Notes under the pieces: generated by a model
Seen by the model: the letters and a program-made list of their open reading frames with translations, nothing else
The model's database searches: none
Told to the model about the DNA's origin: nothing
Position numbers and translations under genes: made by a program
Source: Sandaracinus sp.
GTDB lineage: Bacteria > Myxococcota_A > Polyangia > Polyangiales > Houyiibacteriaceae
Length of the DNA stretch: 23,927 nucleotides
Reading direction: 5' to 3'
Assembly (NCBI GenBank): GCA_020633125.1
Contig: JACKEH010000064.1
Location: 1-23,927 of the forward strand
Shown: in pieces, positions 1 through 7,922 of the stretch
Position numbering within the stretch: the stretch's first letter is position 1
Layout: each line of letters begins with the position of its first letter

Positions 1-1476
1 GCGCGCCTCGACTGCGAAGGCTCCTTCGAGGGCAAGGGTCGCTACGAGCGCGGCGCCCTCGACTGGGCCACGCACGAAGCGCTCGCCGAGTTCGAGCGAC
101 GCCACCGCGTCTACGGCTGGGGCTTCCTCGGCAACGACACGCTCGAGCGCCTCCGCGAGTCGCCGATGGAGGTCGAGCGCGAGGCCGTGCTCCGCATCCT
201 CACCGAGCGCGCGGTGCACGCGGCGAAGGTGATCGAAGACGGAAGCATCGTGGGCAACGAAGGCGCGCCCCGCACCTTCGTGGGCTCGGACGGACAGCGT
301 CACCCCATCCCGAACCTCGAAGCCCAGATTCGCGAGGCGCTGATCGCGGCCTTCGGTCTGACCACGCCCGAGGCCACCCTCGCGTGGCTCGATGGCCTCG
401 GCGAGCTCGAGCCCGGCCGCAGCGTCGAGGTCGCGTTCCGTGGTCCCGCGCTCCCCGAGTACTACGGCGCGGAGATGGCGCTCTCGGTCGAGACCGACCG
501 CGGCGACGTCTGGTACGAGTTCCCCTACGACGAAGAGGGCCGCGAGCGCGCGCAACCCGTCCAGCGCCGCCCGCGCGTGACCATCTTCACGACCTACCGC
601 GGCCAGCGCATCCCGCTCGCCCGCTTCGGCACCACCATCGGCGGTTGGCGCAGCGAGCAGATCGACGGGACCGTGATGTGGAAATACAAGCAGTCGGAGA
701 TCGGCGAGCGCGTCTGGTCGCGCATCGTCGCCGCGCCGGTCTGGCTTCCGCCCGAGAGCACGCCGGCCCGCGAGCTCCTGCGTCGCAACCCGAACCGCGG
801 CCGCCGCGGCGAGCCCAGCTACCTCGTGAACTACCACGAGACGGGCCCCTCGTACGCGAGCGCGTACGGCTTGGTCGCGGCCTACCACCAGACCTTCGCC
901 GAGACGCCGGACGGCATTCGCCTCGGCCACGACGAGGGCATCCGCACGCACGGCAGCGTCGACTACATGTCGATCATGCGCCGCCACTCGCACGGCTGTC
1001 ACCGCCTGCACAACCACATCGCGGTGCGCCTGATGAGCTTCGTGCTCCAGCACCGCCCGCACCGCCGCGTCGGCATGCAGCCCATGTCCTTCCGCCGCGA
1101 GCTGCTCCACGCCGACGAGACCTTCACGATGGCGATCGACCAGGGCGGCTACGTCTTCGAGCTGATCGAGCCGCTGCGCGTGAACGTCCTCGAGGGCCGC
1201 ATTCGTGGCGACCTCACGCAGCCCATCCCGCACGGGCTGCCGAAGTACGACGACGAGGTCGGCGCCTACGTGATGCCGGACGGCTCGTGGGTGAACGTCG
1301 ACCGCCGCGGCAACATCACGCCGCGCGAGATGCCCGTGGACGCCGGCCCCGGTGGCCCGGACGCGGGCGTGCCGGCGAACCTGCAGGCGTGGCTCGGGGG
1401 ACTGGCCCCCGCGCCGGGAACGACGACGCCGGGGACGACGACTCCGACGACCCCACCTCCAACCACCGCGAACTGA
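1..1476 (+). CDS. L,D-transpeptidase (YkuD fold), 5'-truncated by the window edge
   Basis: The frame is open from base 1, so the true start lies outside; the ATG at 166 is internal. Bases about 60-160 encode a stretch resembling a peptidoglycan-binding helical domain (FERRHRVYGWGFLGNDTLERL). The catalytic domain shows the YkuD pattern: HGS at 949-957 and SHGCHRL at 988-1008, with the nucleophile Cys codon at 997-999. The family forms 3-3 cross-links in peptidoglycan or attaches proteins to it, in the periplasm; which of these applies here is not visible. The residue after the catalytic Cys is His instead of the usual small or aliphatic residue. The protein ends in a Pro/Thr-rich low-complexity tail (about 1405-1473). 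No signal peptide can be seen because the N-terminus is missing. Confidence 0.85.
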   Translation, partial: ARLDCEGSFEGKGRYERGALDWATHEALAEFERRHRVYGWGFLGNDTLERLRESPMEVEREAVLRILTERAVHAAKVIEDGSIVGNEGAPRTFVGSDGQRHPIPNLEAQIREALIAAFGLTTPEATLAWLDGLGELEPGRSVEVAFRGPALPEYYGAEMALSVETDRGDVWYEFPYDEEGRERAQPVQRRPRVTIFTTYRGQRIPLARFGTTIGGWRSEQIDGTVMWKYKQSEIGERVWSRIVAAPVWLPPESTPARELLRRNPNRGRRGEPSYLVNYHETGPSYASAYGLVAAYHQTFAETPDGIRLGHDEGIRTHGSVDYMSIMRRHSHGCHRLHNHIAVRLMSFVLQHRPHRRVGMQPMSFRRELLHADETFTMAIDQGGYVFELIEPLRVNVLEGRIRGDLTQPIPHGLPKYDDEVGAYVMPDGSWVNVDRRGNITPREMPVDAGPGGPDAGVPANLQAWLGGLAPAPGTTTPGTTTPTTPPPTTAN

Positions 1477-1485
1477 AGCGGTCTC

Positions 1486-1513
1486 GAAGGGCATCCGGTC
1501 GCGGGCGCCCTTC
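1486..1513 (+). terminator. Candidate terminator after the transpeptidase gene
   Basis: A 7-bp stem GAAGGGC (1486-1492) pairs with GCCCTTC (1507-1513), with a 14-base loop. It is followed by the T-rich stretch TTTCGTTTCGG. It begins ten bases after the stop codon. The loop is long and the T-run is interrupted, so this is a candidate only. Confidence 0.45.
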
Positions 1514-1590
1514 TTTCGTTTCGGCGAGCGAGAGATACGGGCACTCGGAGACGTTGCGGCCCGCGCCATTTGCGCGACACTCGCGCGCCC

Positions 1591-1878
1591 ATGGACGAGC
1601 TACGACCCGAGACCGGCGCGCGTGTGGAGCTGCGACGACGCAGCCAAGACGAAGCGCGCGTCGTCTACGCGGTGCGCCTGCACTTGCCCGAAGGCCCGAT
1701 CGACGGCGAAGCGACGCTGGACCGCGCCACCGGCCGCGGCGAGCTCGAGGCCGAAGGCGCGCCCGACTGGCTGCGCTCTTTCGTGACGGGCCTGCTGCGT
1801 CAGATCTGGACGAGCCGCCGCGACGCCGACGCAACCTTCCCGCACCGCGTGTTGCGGTGGCGCGAAGCGAAGGGCTGA
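1591..1878 (+). CDS. Small protein of unknown function (95 aa)
   Basis: ATG at 1591; a TTG at 1570 in the same frame is the alternative. I do not recognise the family. The protein is soluble-looking, without signal peptide, membrane segment or cysteines, and alternates charged and hydrophobic residues in a way compatible with a small beta-rich domain (ARVVYAVRLHLPEGPIDGEA) followed by a helix (WLRSFVTGLLRQIW). Codon use has the strong G/C third-position bias of its neighbours, and the other strand and frames give Arg/Ala-rich translations, which supports this frame as coding. A weak promoter-like pair (TTGCGG at 1554, GACACT at 1576) precedes it. It is convergent with the Nudix gene. Confidence 0.55.
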   Translation: MDELRPETGARVELRRRSQDEARVVYAVRLHLPEGPIDGEATLDRATGRGELEAEGAPDWLRSFVTGLLRQIWTSRRDADATFPHRVLRWREAKG

Positions 1879-1907
1879 GCCCTCGGAGCAAGAGTCACGG
1901 ATTCATG

Positions 1908-1947
1908 CCCCTTGCACTCGCCCGGATCGAATCCGTGCAAGTCGGGG
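1908..1947. terminator. Nested hairpin between convergent genes
   Basis: CTTGCAC (1911-1917) pairs with GTGCAAG (1935-1941), and inside the loop CGGAT (1923-1927) pairs with ATCCG (1931-1935). CCC (1908-1910) can extend the outer stem to GGG (1944-1947 region) across a two-base bulge. It sits in the 75-bp gap between two genes that face each other, so it may serve as a bidirectional terminator. There is no T-run. Confidence 0.4.
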
Positions 1948-1953
1948 CCGCTC

Positions 1954-2508
1954 TCAACGCAGGCGCCCGAAGAGCATCTGCAGCATGCGGTAGGTCAGGC
2001 CCCACACGACCTTGCCGTCGACGTCGTAGCCGGGGAAGCGGTAGGGGCGACCTTCGTGCTCGTACGCGAACGTCGTGTCGCGCTCGCCACGAAACATCGG
2101 CGCGAGCGGGGCCCACATCGCTTCGGCGACTTCGGCGTTGGGCACCGCGAGGGGCGGCACGTCGACGAGCTCGAAGACGTAGGGGCGCACGACGAGGCCG
2201 CGTTGGTGGGTCTCGACGTCGTCGAGGCGGCCGAGGGAGCGTGCGTTCTGCAGGTCGAGGCCGACCTCTTCGCGGGTCTCACGGAGCGCGGTCGCGAAGA
2301 GGTCCGGGTCGTGGGGCTCGTGGCGGCCGCCGGGGAACGCCATGTGGCCGCTCCACGGGTCGCCTTCGCGCTCGCCCCGGCGGATGAAGAGCGCCTCGGG
2401 TCCTTCACGGCCTTCGCGAAGCACCGCGGCGACGGCGGCGCGGCGTTCGGAGTCACGCTCGGCTGCGGGTCCTTGCGCGAGAGCGCGTCGAAGAGCCTCG
2501 AGATCCAC
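1954..2508 (-). CDS. CoA pyrophosphatase-type Nudix hydrolase
   Basis: 184 residues with a GTG start at 2508. The central segment SGHMAFPGGRHEPHD (about residues 53-67) followed by ALRETREEVGL (74-84) is the Nudix box in the NudL/YeaB-like arrangement, including the upstream FPGG and the one-residue-longer spacing typical of CoA pyrophosphatases. Glu80 and Glu81 of REtrEE are the expected metal ligands. The family hydrolyses CoA and its derivatives to 3',5'-ADP and 4'-phosphopantetheine in the cytosol. The C-terminal half (YEHEGRPYRFPGYDVDGKVVWGLTYRML) matches the family's conserved tail, where the invariant WG(L/A)TxxxL motif occurs. The gene is divergent from the SDR gene, and a good promoter lies immediately upstream. 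Confidence 0.88.
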   Translation of the reverse strand: MDLEALRRALAQGPAAERDSERRAAVAAVLREGREGPEALFIRRGEREGDPWSGHMAFPGGRHEPHDPDLFATALRETREEVGLDLQNARSLGRLDDVETHQRGLVVRPYVFELVDVPPLAVPNAEVAEAMWAPLAPMFRGERDTTFAYEHEGRPYRFPGYDVDGKVVWGLTYRMLQMLFGRLR

Positions 2509-2516
2509 GACGAGAC

Positions 2517-2545
2517 TCGATAACGAGCCCGAGGCATCCGGTCAA
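2517..2545 (-). promoter_or_regulatory. Predicted sigma-70-type promoter of the Nudix gene, leaderless
   Basis: On the - strand TTGACC (2545-2540) is separated by exactly 17 bases from TATCGA (2522-2517). The expected transcription start, about seven bases further, falls at or next to the GTG at 2508. No Shine-Dalgarno sequence is present between them, so the message would be leaderless. Confidence 0.45.
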
Positions 2546-2590
2546 CGGCGCGTCCGGCGGCCGTGGTACAAAGCCGCGATCGGGAAGCGA

Positions 2591-2596
2591 GGAGGA
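2591..2596 (+). promoter_or_regulatory. Shine-Dalgarno site that decides the start of the SDR gene
   Basis: GGAGGA lies six to seven bases before the GTG at 2602. It selects that GTG over the in-frame GTG at 2563. The next residues, RKALVTGG, are the normal beginning of a Rossmann-fold SDR. Confidence 0.8.
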
Positions 2597-2601
2597 AACG
2601 C

Positions 2602-3591
2602 GTGAGAAAAGCGTTGGTGACCGGCGGCTGTGGATTTCTGGGCAGCCAAATCGTGAAGAGCCTCCTCGCTCGCGGCGTGCAGGTGCGTGCGCTCGCGCTC
2701 CCGAAAGAGCGCCCCGACAACCTCGACGGGCTCGACGTCGAGATCGTGCGCGGCGACGTGCGCTCGCCCGACGACTGCAAGGCCGCGGTCGCGGGTTGCG
2801 ACACGGTCTTTCACGCGGCGGCGATCTACCAAGCGTGGGCGCCCGATCCCTCGCGCATGTACGAGGTGAACAACCGCGGCACCTTTCACGTGATGGAGGC
2901 GAGCCGCCGCGAAGGCGTCGAGAAGGTGATCTACACCGCGAGCATCGTGTCGCTCGGGCGCCCTGCCCTCGGCACGCTCGGCGACGAGCAGACGGCCTAC
3001 GAAGGCTGGGATCTCGACTTCCCGTACAGCCGCGCGAAGTTTCACAGCCGCGAGATCGCGGAGAGCTTCGCGCAGTGGGGCCTCGACGTGCGTGTGGTCT
3101 GCCCCGGCATGATCTTCGGGCCCGGCGACATCGCGCCGACGCCGAGCGGCAAGCTGATCCTCGAGATGCTCAAGTCGAACACGCCGCCGATCTACGTCGA
3201 CGGCGGCGCGAGCTTCGTGGACGTGCGCGACGCGGCCGAGGTGCACGCGCTGGTGGCCGAGAAGGGCCGCGCAGGCGAGCGCTACCTCGCGACGGCGCAC
3301 AACCTCAGCAACTACGAGTTCTTGATGTCGGCCTGCCGCGCACTCGGCGTGTCCCGCAAGTACTACAAGCTGCCGCTGCCGGCGGCGCGCGCGGTGGTCT
3401 CGGCGATGGAGCTGCAGGCGAAGCGCACCGGCAAGGAGCCGCCGCTGGCGCGGGTGTTCTTCGAGTACAGCCTCAAACCGAGCTTCTACGACAACCGCAA
3501 GAGCGTGCAGGAGCTCGGCGCGACCTACCGCGACGTCGAGACGAGCATTCGCGACGCGGTGGCGTGGTTCCGCGAGCACGGCATGGCGTGA
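2602..3591 (+). CDS. NAD(P)-dependent epimerase/reductase, extended SDR, HpnA-like
   Basis: 329 residues. The N-terminal GGCGFLG (residues 8-14) is the nucleotide-binding TGxxGxxG motif. YSRAK (142-146) is the catalytic YxxxK, with Ser114 in YTASIVS as a candidate third catalytic residue. FHAAAIYQAWAPDP (70-83) and VCPGMIFGPGD closely resemble hopanoid-associated sugar epimerase HpnA and dihydroflavonol-4-reductase-like proteins. Substrate and product are not determined by the sequence. No hopanoid genes (squalene cyclase, hpnB-N) are in the window, so a hopanoid role is only a possibility. The GTG start is fixed by a strong Shine-Dalgarno site. The gene is probably monocistronic, since the next gene is convergent. 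Confidence 0.87.
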   Translation: MRKALVTGGCGFLGSQIVKSLLARGVQVRALALPKERPDNLDGLDVEIVRGDVRSPDDCKAAVAGCDTVFHAAAIYQAWAPDPSRMYEVNNRGTFHVMEASRREGVEKVIYTASIVSLGRPALGTLGDEQTAYEGWDLDFPYSRAKFHSREIAESFAQWGLDVRVVCPGMIFGPGDIAPTPSGKLILEMLKSNTPPIYVDGGASFVDVRDAAEVHALVAEKGRAGERYLATAHNLSNYEFLMSACRALGVSRKYYKLPLPAARAVVSAMELQAKRTGKEPPLARVFFEYSLKPSFYDNRKSVQELGATYRDVETSIRDAVAWFREHGMA

Positions 3592-3684
3592 TCCCGCGTG
3601 TGGATGCGGGCCGCGTGACTGCCGCGAAGGGGCGTGTGCTTCACGGAGCTCGCCGGGTCGGGCTCGCCTCGCGCGGCGCATGAT

Positions 3685-3711
3685 CTCGCCGCCCACGGGC
3701 ACGGTGGCGAG
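3685..3711 (-). terminator. Hairpin just after the pseudo-receiver gene
   Basis: CTCGCCGCC (3685-3693) pairs with GGTGGCGAG (3703-3711) over nine positions with one G-T pair and a nine-base loop. On the - strand it begins eight bases after the stop codon of the neighbouring gene. No T-run follows. A second small stem, CCCGC/GCGGG at 3593-3610, lies just after the SDR gene on the other side of this convergent gap. Confidence 0.4.
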
Positions 3712-3719
3712 CGATCGCC

Positions 3720-4427
3720 TCAGGGCTGGTAGCGCGCGAGCACCAAGTCGAGGAACGCGGGAATGCCTTCGCCGTAGCGGAGGCTGATCGCGTGCGGCAC
3801 GCCCGCGGCCTGCATCGCGTGGGCGAGTCCGTCGCCGTATTCCGTCTCCGCGCCCCACACGACGGGGAGCACGTTGTCGGGCAGACCTCGAAACGCAGCC
3901 GCGATGGCGCCACGCTCCATCGAAGGCGCCGCCGTCGCGTCGACGACGACGAGCAGCGGGCTCATCTGAAAGACGCCCTTGCGCACCTCGGTCTCACCGT
4001 CGACCGTCGCGACCGTCACGCGGGACGCGCCGAGCGCGGCATGAAGCCGTTGCCCGAAGTCGCCGGTGCTCGAGACGATCAACACCGAAACCGGCTCACG
4101 CCAGACGGTGGGCATCACCATCGTCATCGAGGGCTCGGGCTCGAGGTCGACGTCGATCGGAATGTCGGTGCCGGTGGTGTCGCCTTTGACGAGCACCTGC
4201 TCGAGCCGGACGAGCACCGCGGCGCGCGCGTCCAAGCCGACCATGTCCTCGACGATTTGGGCGAGCGGACCGCGGCAGAACTTGAGCACCTGCTCTTCGG
4301 AGGTCGGCACGTCGCCCACCGCCTGAAGCGCTTCGAACATCAGCTGCGTCGCCAGCTCCGGTGTGAAGGCTCCTTCGAGCACCTCGCGAACGATGTGAAC
4401 CTCTTGGCGGACGGTGGCCTGCAGCAC
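3720..4427 (-). CDS. Unknown protein with a C-terminal degenerate response-regulator receiver domain
   Basis: The frame allows GTG starts at 4433 and 4427. I prefer 4427 (235 residues) because a TATTCT hexamer at 4440-4435 leaves seven bases before it but only one before 4433. Residues about 1-85 look like a helical bundle of unknown family, followed by an acidic linker. The last 120 residues follow a CheY-like alternation: SVLIVSSTGDF (strand 1), LLVVVDATAAP (strand 3, with Asp at the phosphorylation position), VLPVVWGAE (strand 4), AISLRYGEGIPAF at the end. The acidic pair after strand 1 is replaced by Ser-Ser and the Lys-Pro of strand 5 is absent, so ordinary phosphorylation is unlikely. 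No DNA-binding domain is present. The function is unknown; a protein-interaction or adaptor role in signalling is inference. Confidence 0.62.
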   Translation of the reverse strand: MLQATVRQEVHIVREVLEGAFTPELATQLMFEALQAVGDVPTSEEQVLKFCRGPLAQIVEDMVGLDARAAVLVRLEQVLVKGDTTGTDIPIDVDLEPEPSMTMVMPTVWREPVSVLIVSSTGDFGQRLHAALGASRVTVATVDGETEVRKGVFQMSPLLVVVDATAAPSMERGAIAAAFRGLPDNVLPVVWGAETEYGDGLAHAMQAAGVPHAISLRYGEGIPAFLDLVLARYQP

Positions 4428-4434
4428 GGTCACC

Positions 4435-4440
4435 AGAATA
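4435..4440 (-). promoter_or_regulatory. -10-like hexamer of the pseudo-receiver gene
   Basis: TATTCT on the - strand (4440-4435) lies seven bases before the GTG at 4427. No convincing -35 hexamer or Shine-Dalgarno site is visible. If functional, the gene has its own promoter rather than depending on the lipoprotein gene upstream, and its message is nearly leaderless. Confidence 0.4.
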
Positions 4441-4515
4441 CACCAGCCCGCCGCCGCGCGTCTGCGACGCTGTCATCGCCCACGCGGGCCCGCTTCACGT
4501 GACCGTCGCGGCGTA

Positions 4516-7500
4516 TCAAAACGGGTAGACGTCGACGTAGACCCGCTCGAGCACGGGGGTGGCGGTGGGTGTGGCACCGTCCGCCAGCGGCGGGACGATC
4601 GTTCCACCGAGCGAGCTGCGTTCGGGCACGAGGCTCATCCGAATGCGGCCGAGCCCACCCGCGCCGCCCGCGCCGCGACCCGCCGTGCCGTTGCCGAAGC
4701 CGAACGCCCCACCGAGCGCCGAGACCTCCCCCTCCGTCGTGATCGCAGGCGCCGCGAGATAGACGACCCCGCCCGAACCACCGCCGCCACCTCCGCCGAA
4801 GTTGGTGCCTTCGCCGCCCGCGCCGCCGTTCGCGAGCAAGCGCCCGCGCACCCGAATCGAGGTGGCCGACGCGATGCGGAGCGCGCCTCCGCCGCCACCA
4901 CCGCCGCCACCGCTCTGGAAGTTCGCGCCTCCGCCGCCGCCGCCGCTGCCGGGACGAAAGGTGGTGGCCACGGCGAGATCCATCACCGCGTCGCGACCGA
5001 TGGAGCCCCCACCGCCGCCAGTGCCGCAGCGGACCGTCGTCGTGTAGGCATCGTCTCCCGAGTACGCGCCCAAGCCCGGCTCACCGCCGAAACCACCGAG
5101 ACAAACCCCGGCGTCGCCGAGCGTCGGCGCCCCGGCTCCGCCGGTGTTGCCACCGGTCGCTCCGCCCGCCCCACCTGCGGCAGTGACCACGCCGTTGGGG
5201 CAGTAGTTGCCGCCGCCCCCGCCGGCGTAGCCGCCGCCGCCCGCAGCCGACATGTGGCACCCGGCGGTGTTGGTTCCTCCCGTCCCGCCACCGTAGCGGC
5301 CGCCCGAGGTCTCGAGGCAGTTGCCCGTCTCACCGATCTGCACGTAGGCCGCCCCGCCGACCGCGCCCCGTCCTCCGCCGCCGCCGGGCGAGCAGACGGG
5401 TTGCTCCTCGAGCGTGACGTCCGCGCCCGCGACGGTCGTCCCTGTCGCGCCGCCCCCCGTGCGTACGCCACACGTGCTCCCCCCGCTCACCCCACGACCT
5501 CCCGTGCCTCCCGAGAGATCGATCGTCCCGTCGACGACGACGTCGCCGCTCGCGTAGAGCTCGAGCACTCCGTCGCCGTCGGTCGTGACGGTGACGCCGG
5601 CCGGGATGGTGATCGTCGTGAAATGGTAGACGCCGGCCTCGAGCACGACGTCGCTGCTCGGCGCGAAGACGCCGTCGGTGCCGTCGCTCGGGAACGCCGC
5701 GCTCCGGCACAACGACGAGACACACGCGTCGCTCGCGCCCGGGCAGGCCGCGTCGCACGCGCCGCAATGACGCGGGTCGGACGCGAGCTCGACCTCGCAT
5801 CCGTCGCTCGGGTCGCCATTGCAGTCTTCGAAGCCGACCGCGCACTCGGTCATGCAGGCGCCCGCGATGCACGCGCTCTCGGTGTTCGCGCCACCGAAGC
5901 AACGCACCCGGCAACCGCCGCAGTTGCGTGGGTCGGACTCGGTCGCCGTCTCGCATCCGTCGACGACTCCGCCTTCGCAATCGGCGAATCCTGCGTCGCA
6001 GACCAAGGCGCACGCGCCAGCGACGCACGTCGCGGTGCCGCGCGGTCCGTCTGCGCAGGCGTTGCCGCAGGTGCCGCAATGCAGGGGATCCGTGCTCGGC
6101 GTCGACTCGCAACCCGTGATCGGGTCTCCGTCGCAGTCTCGGTGACCCGCGTCGCAAGTCAGAACACACGCGGACGCGACGCAGGTGCCGCTCGCGAAAG
6201 GCACGTCGCAGAGCGTGCGGTCGTCGCCTTCGTCGCTCGATCCGTCGCAGTCGTCGTCGACGCCGTTGCAGAGGTCGGGCGCGCCCGGGTAACGGCGGGG
6301 GTTCGTGTCGTCGCAATCGTTCGGGAAGACACCCGAGCCGCTCGCCGGGCCGCCGCACACGAAGACCGGCGTGCTGCCGCCGGATCCGTCTCCGTCCGCG
6401 TCGACGTAGGTGCCGACGGTGAAGGCGTCTTCGTCGACGGTTCCGTCGCAATCCTCGTCGACTCCGTCGCAACGGTCCGGGAGGCCGGGCGAACGCGCGA
6501 CGCTGGTGTCGTCGCAGTCGCCACCACGGGCGACGTAGCCCTCGGGTCGCTCGCACGACGAGCGGGCCTCACCGGCGCCGTAGCCGTCTCCGTCGAGGTC
6601 GCGGTACCAGTCGATCTCGACCGGATCCTCGTCGACGGTGCCGTCGCAGTCGTTGTCGAGGCCGTCGCAGACCTCGGGCGCGCCGGCGTAGGTGACGGCT
6701 TCGTTGTCGTCGCAATCGTCGCCTGCACCACACGCGTCGTCGACGTGCCCGTCGCCGTCGTCGTCCTCGAAATCGTTGGGCCCGATCTGGAAGTTCGCGC
6801 GGCCGTCGCAGTCGTCGTCGCGGCCGTTGCATCGTTCTTCGGCGGCGGGGTTCACGCCGAGCGCGCCGTCGTCGCAATCGCTCGGCAACGCGCTGAATCC
6901 GTCGGGCGGTGCACACGCGATCTCGATGCCACCCGCCGCGCGGCCGAAGCCGTCTCCGTCGGCGTCGCGGTACCAGGTGATCGGGCGCGTGCGTTCGTCG
7001 ACGATGCCGTCGCAGTCGTTGTCGAGCTCGTCGCAGACCTCCACCTGCGCGCCGTGCACCGTGGGGGCCTCGTCGTCGCAATCGTCCTCGACGTCCGAGA
7101 AACGCGGCGTGCCCGCGCAGGCCATCGCCGCTTCGGCCGGGTCGCCGTGTTGGTCGCCGTCGAGGTCGCGGTAGCCGCCGACCTGCACGCCTTCGTCGAC
7201 GCTTCCGTCGCAGTCGTTGTCGAAGCCGTCGCAAACCTCGGGGCTGCCGGGTCGAACGTCCGCGCGTGTGTCCGCGCAGTCGTCGCCGCAGACGTCGCCG
7301 TTGCAGCAACGCGCGTCCACGACGCCGTCGCGATCGGCGTCGCGGTCACCCAGCGTGGTGGGATCGCAGTCTTCGTCGACGCCGTCAGGATCGCAGACCT
7401 CGGTGGCGTCCGGGTTTCGACGCGCGTCCGAGTCGTCGCAGTCCTGACCGCCGCATTCCGGGGCGTCGTGTCCGTCGCCGTCGGCGTCGCCGGTGACGTC

Positions 7501-7797
7501 GCATGCGGTGATGCAGCGATCGTCGGACTCGTCGCAGGTCTGCCCGTCGAGGCAGGGCGCGGCGCCCGCGACGCAACCGAACGCGTCAGCCGCGGGATCG
7601 CCGGGAACGCAACGCTCGGCCCCGTTGCAGAAGACACCGTCGTCGCACGCGGAAGTCGAGGTGCAGAAGGGCCCGGTGCCGCCGTCGGAGCCTCCTTCGC
7701 CGTTGCCTCCGCACGCGCTCAGGAAAACGGTGATGCACGCGCTCGTGCACGCGAGAACGAAGAGCCAGCCCCCTCGCTGGCGGTTCGTGATCGTCAT
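4516..7797 (-). CDS. Large secreted lipoprotein with MopE-type metal-binding repeats and a Gly-rich C-terminal domain
   Basis: 1093 residues. It begins with a lipoprotein signal peptide ending in LSAC, with Cys29 as the lipidation site and no Asp at +2. Residues about 100-530 contain seven repeats of the MopE/PF11617 kind (CDGxDNDCDGxVDE, then YRDxDGDGxG, then DCDD), rich in Asp and probably Ca- or Cu-binding. Residues about 530-695 hold three Cys-rich repeats (CDAGFxDCxGDPxxGCE, then DPxHCGxC), likely disulphide-bonded. After a short segment predicted to be beta-rich (GVYHFTTITIPAGVTVTTD), residues about 760-1060 are extremely glycine-rich, with long G runs. There is no MYXO-CTERM-type tail. 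A G-rich Shine-Dalgarno-like run (GGGGGG) sits about seven bases before the ATG. This is a cell-surface structural or adhesive protein by architecture; its actual role is unknown. Confidence 0.87.
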   Translation of the reverse strand: MTITNRQRGGWLFVLACTSACITVFLSACGGNGEGGSDGGTGPFCTSTSACDDGVFCNGAERCVPGDPAADAFGCVAGAAPCLDGQTCDESDDRCITACDVTGDADGDGHDAPECGGQDCDDSDARRNPDATEVCDPDGVDEDCDPTTLGDRDADRDGVVDARCCNGDVCGDDCADTRADVRPGSPEVCDGFDNDCDGSVDEGVQVGGYRDLDGDQHGDPAEAAMACAGTPRFSDVEDDCDDEAPTVHGAQVEVCDELDNDCDGIVDERTRPITWYRDADGDGFGRAAGGIEIACAPPDGFSALPSDCDDGALGVNPAAEERCNGRDDDCDGRANFQIGPNDFEDDDGDGHVDDACGAGDDCDDNEAVTYAGAPEVCDGLDNDCDGTVDEDPVEIDWYRDLDGDGYGAGEARSSCERPEGYVARGGDCDDTSVARSPGLPDRCDGVDEDCDGTVDEDAFTVGTYVDADGDGSGGSTPVFVCGGPASGSGVFPNDCDDTNPRRYPGAPDLCNGVDDDCDGSSDEGDDRTLCDVPFASGTCVASACVLTCDAGHRDCDGDPITGCESTPSTDPLHCGTCGNACADGPRGTATCVAGACALVCDAGFADCEGGVVDGCETATESDPRNCGGCRVRCFGGANTESACIAGACMTECAVGFEDCNGDPSDGCEVELASDPRHCGACDAACPGASDACVSSLCRSAAFPSDGTDGVFAPSSDVVLEAGVYHFTTITIPAGVTVTTDGDGVLELYASGDVVVDGTIDLSGGTGGRGVSGGSTCGVRTGGGATGTTVAGADVTLEEQPVCSPGGGGGRGAVGGAAYVQIGETGNCLETSGGRYGGGTGGTNTAGCHMSAAGGGGYAGGGGGNYCPNGVVTAAGGAGGATGGNTGGAGAPTLGDAGVCLGGFGGEPGLGAYSGDDAYTTTVRCGTGGGGGSIGRDAVMDLAVATTFRPGSGGGGGGANFQSGGGGGGGGGALRIASATSIRVRGRLLANGGAGGEGTNFGGGGGGGSGGVVYLAAPAITTEGEVSALGGAFGFGNGTAGRGAGGAGGLGRIRMSLVPERSSLGGTIVPPLADGATPTATPVLERVYVDVYPF

Positions 7798-7886
7798 TCG
7801 CTATCCCCCCGCCGCCGAGCTCGCGCCCGAGGCTGCGGTCGACGGTGCGGGACACGCCCGGCGATCACAACCCCGGAGGTCGGCGC

Positions 7887-7903
7887 GTGGGGCACATCCC
7901 CAC
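7887..7903. promoter_or_regulatory. Inverted repeat in the lipoprotein/purB divergent promoter region
   Basis: GTGGGG (7887-7892) and CCCCAC (7898-7903) are perfect 6-bp arms around CACAT. The element lies in the 161-bp region between two divergent starts (7797 and 7959), 55 bases upstream of purB. This is the position of an operator; a regulator cannot be named. Confidence 0.4.
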
Positions 7904-7922
7904 ATGTCCCTCACGCGACGCA

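Noticed and set aside
1901..1950. tRNA-like T-arm (GGATCGAATCC) near 1924
   Set aside because: No D-arm, anticodon arm or acceptor pairing around it. The pairing is better explained by a nested hairpin between convergent genes.
6240..7460. Regularly recurring GTCGTCGCAATCG-like strings resembling a CRISPR or satellite repeat
   Set aside because: They are codons for the Asp-Cys-Asp-Asp motif of the MopE repeats in the - strand lipoprotein; spacing and flanks vary with the protein repeat.
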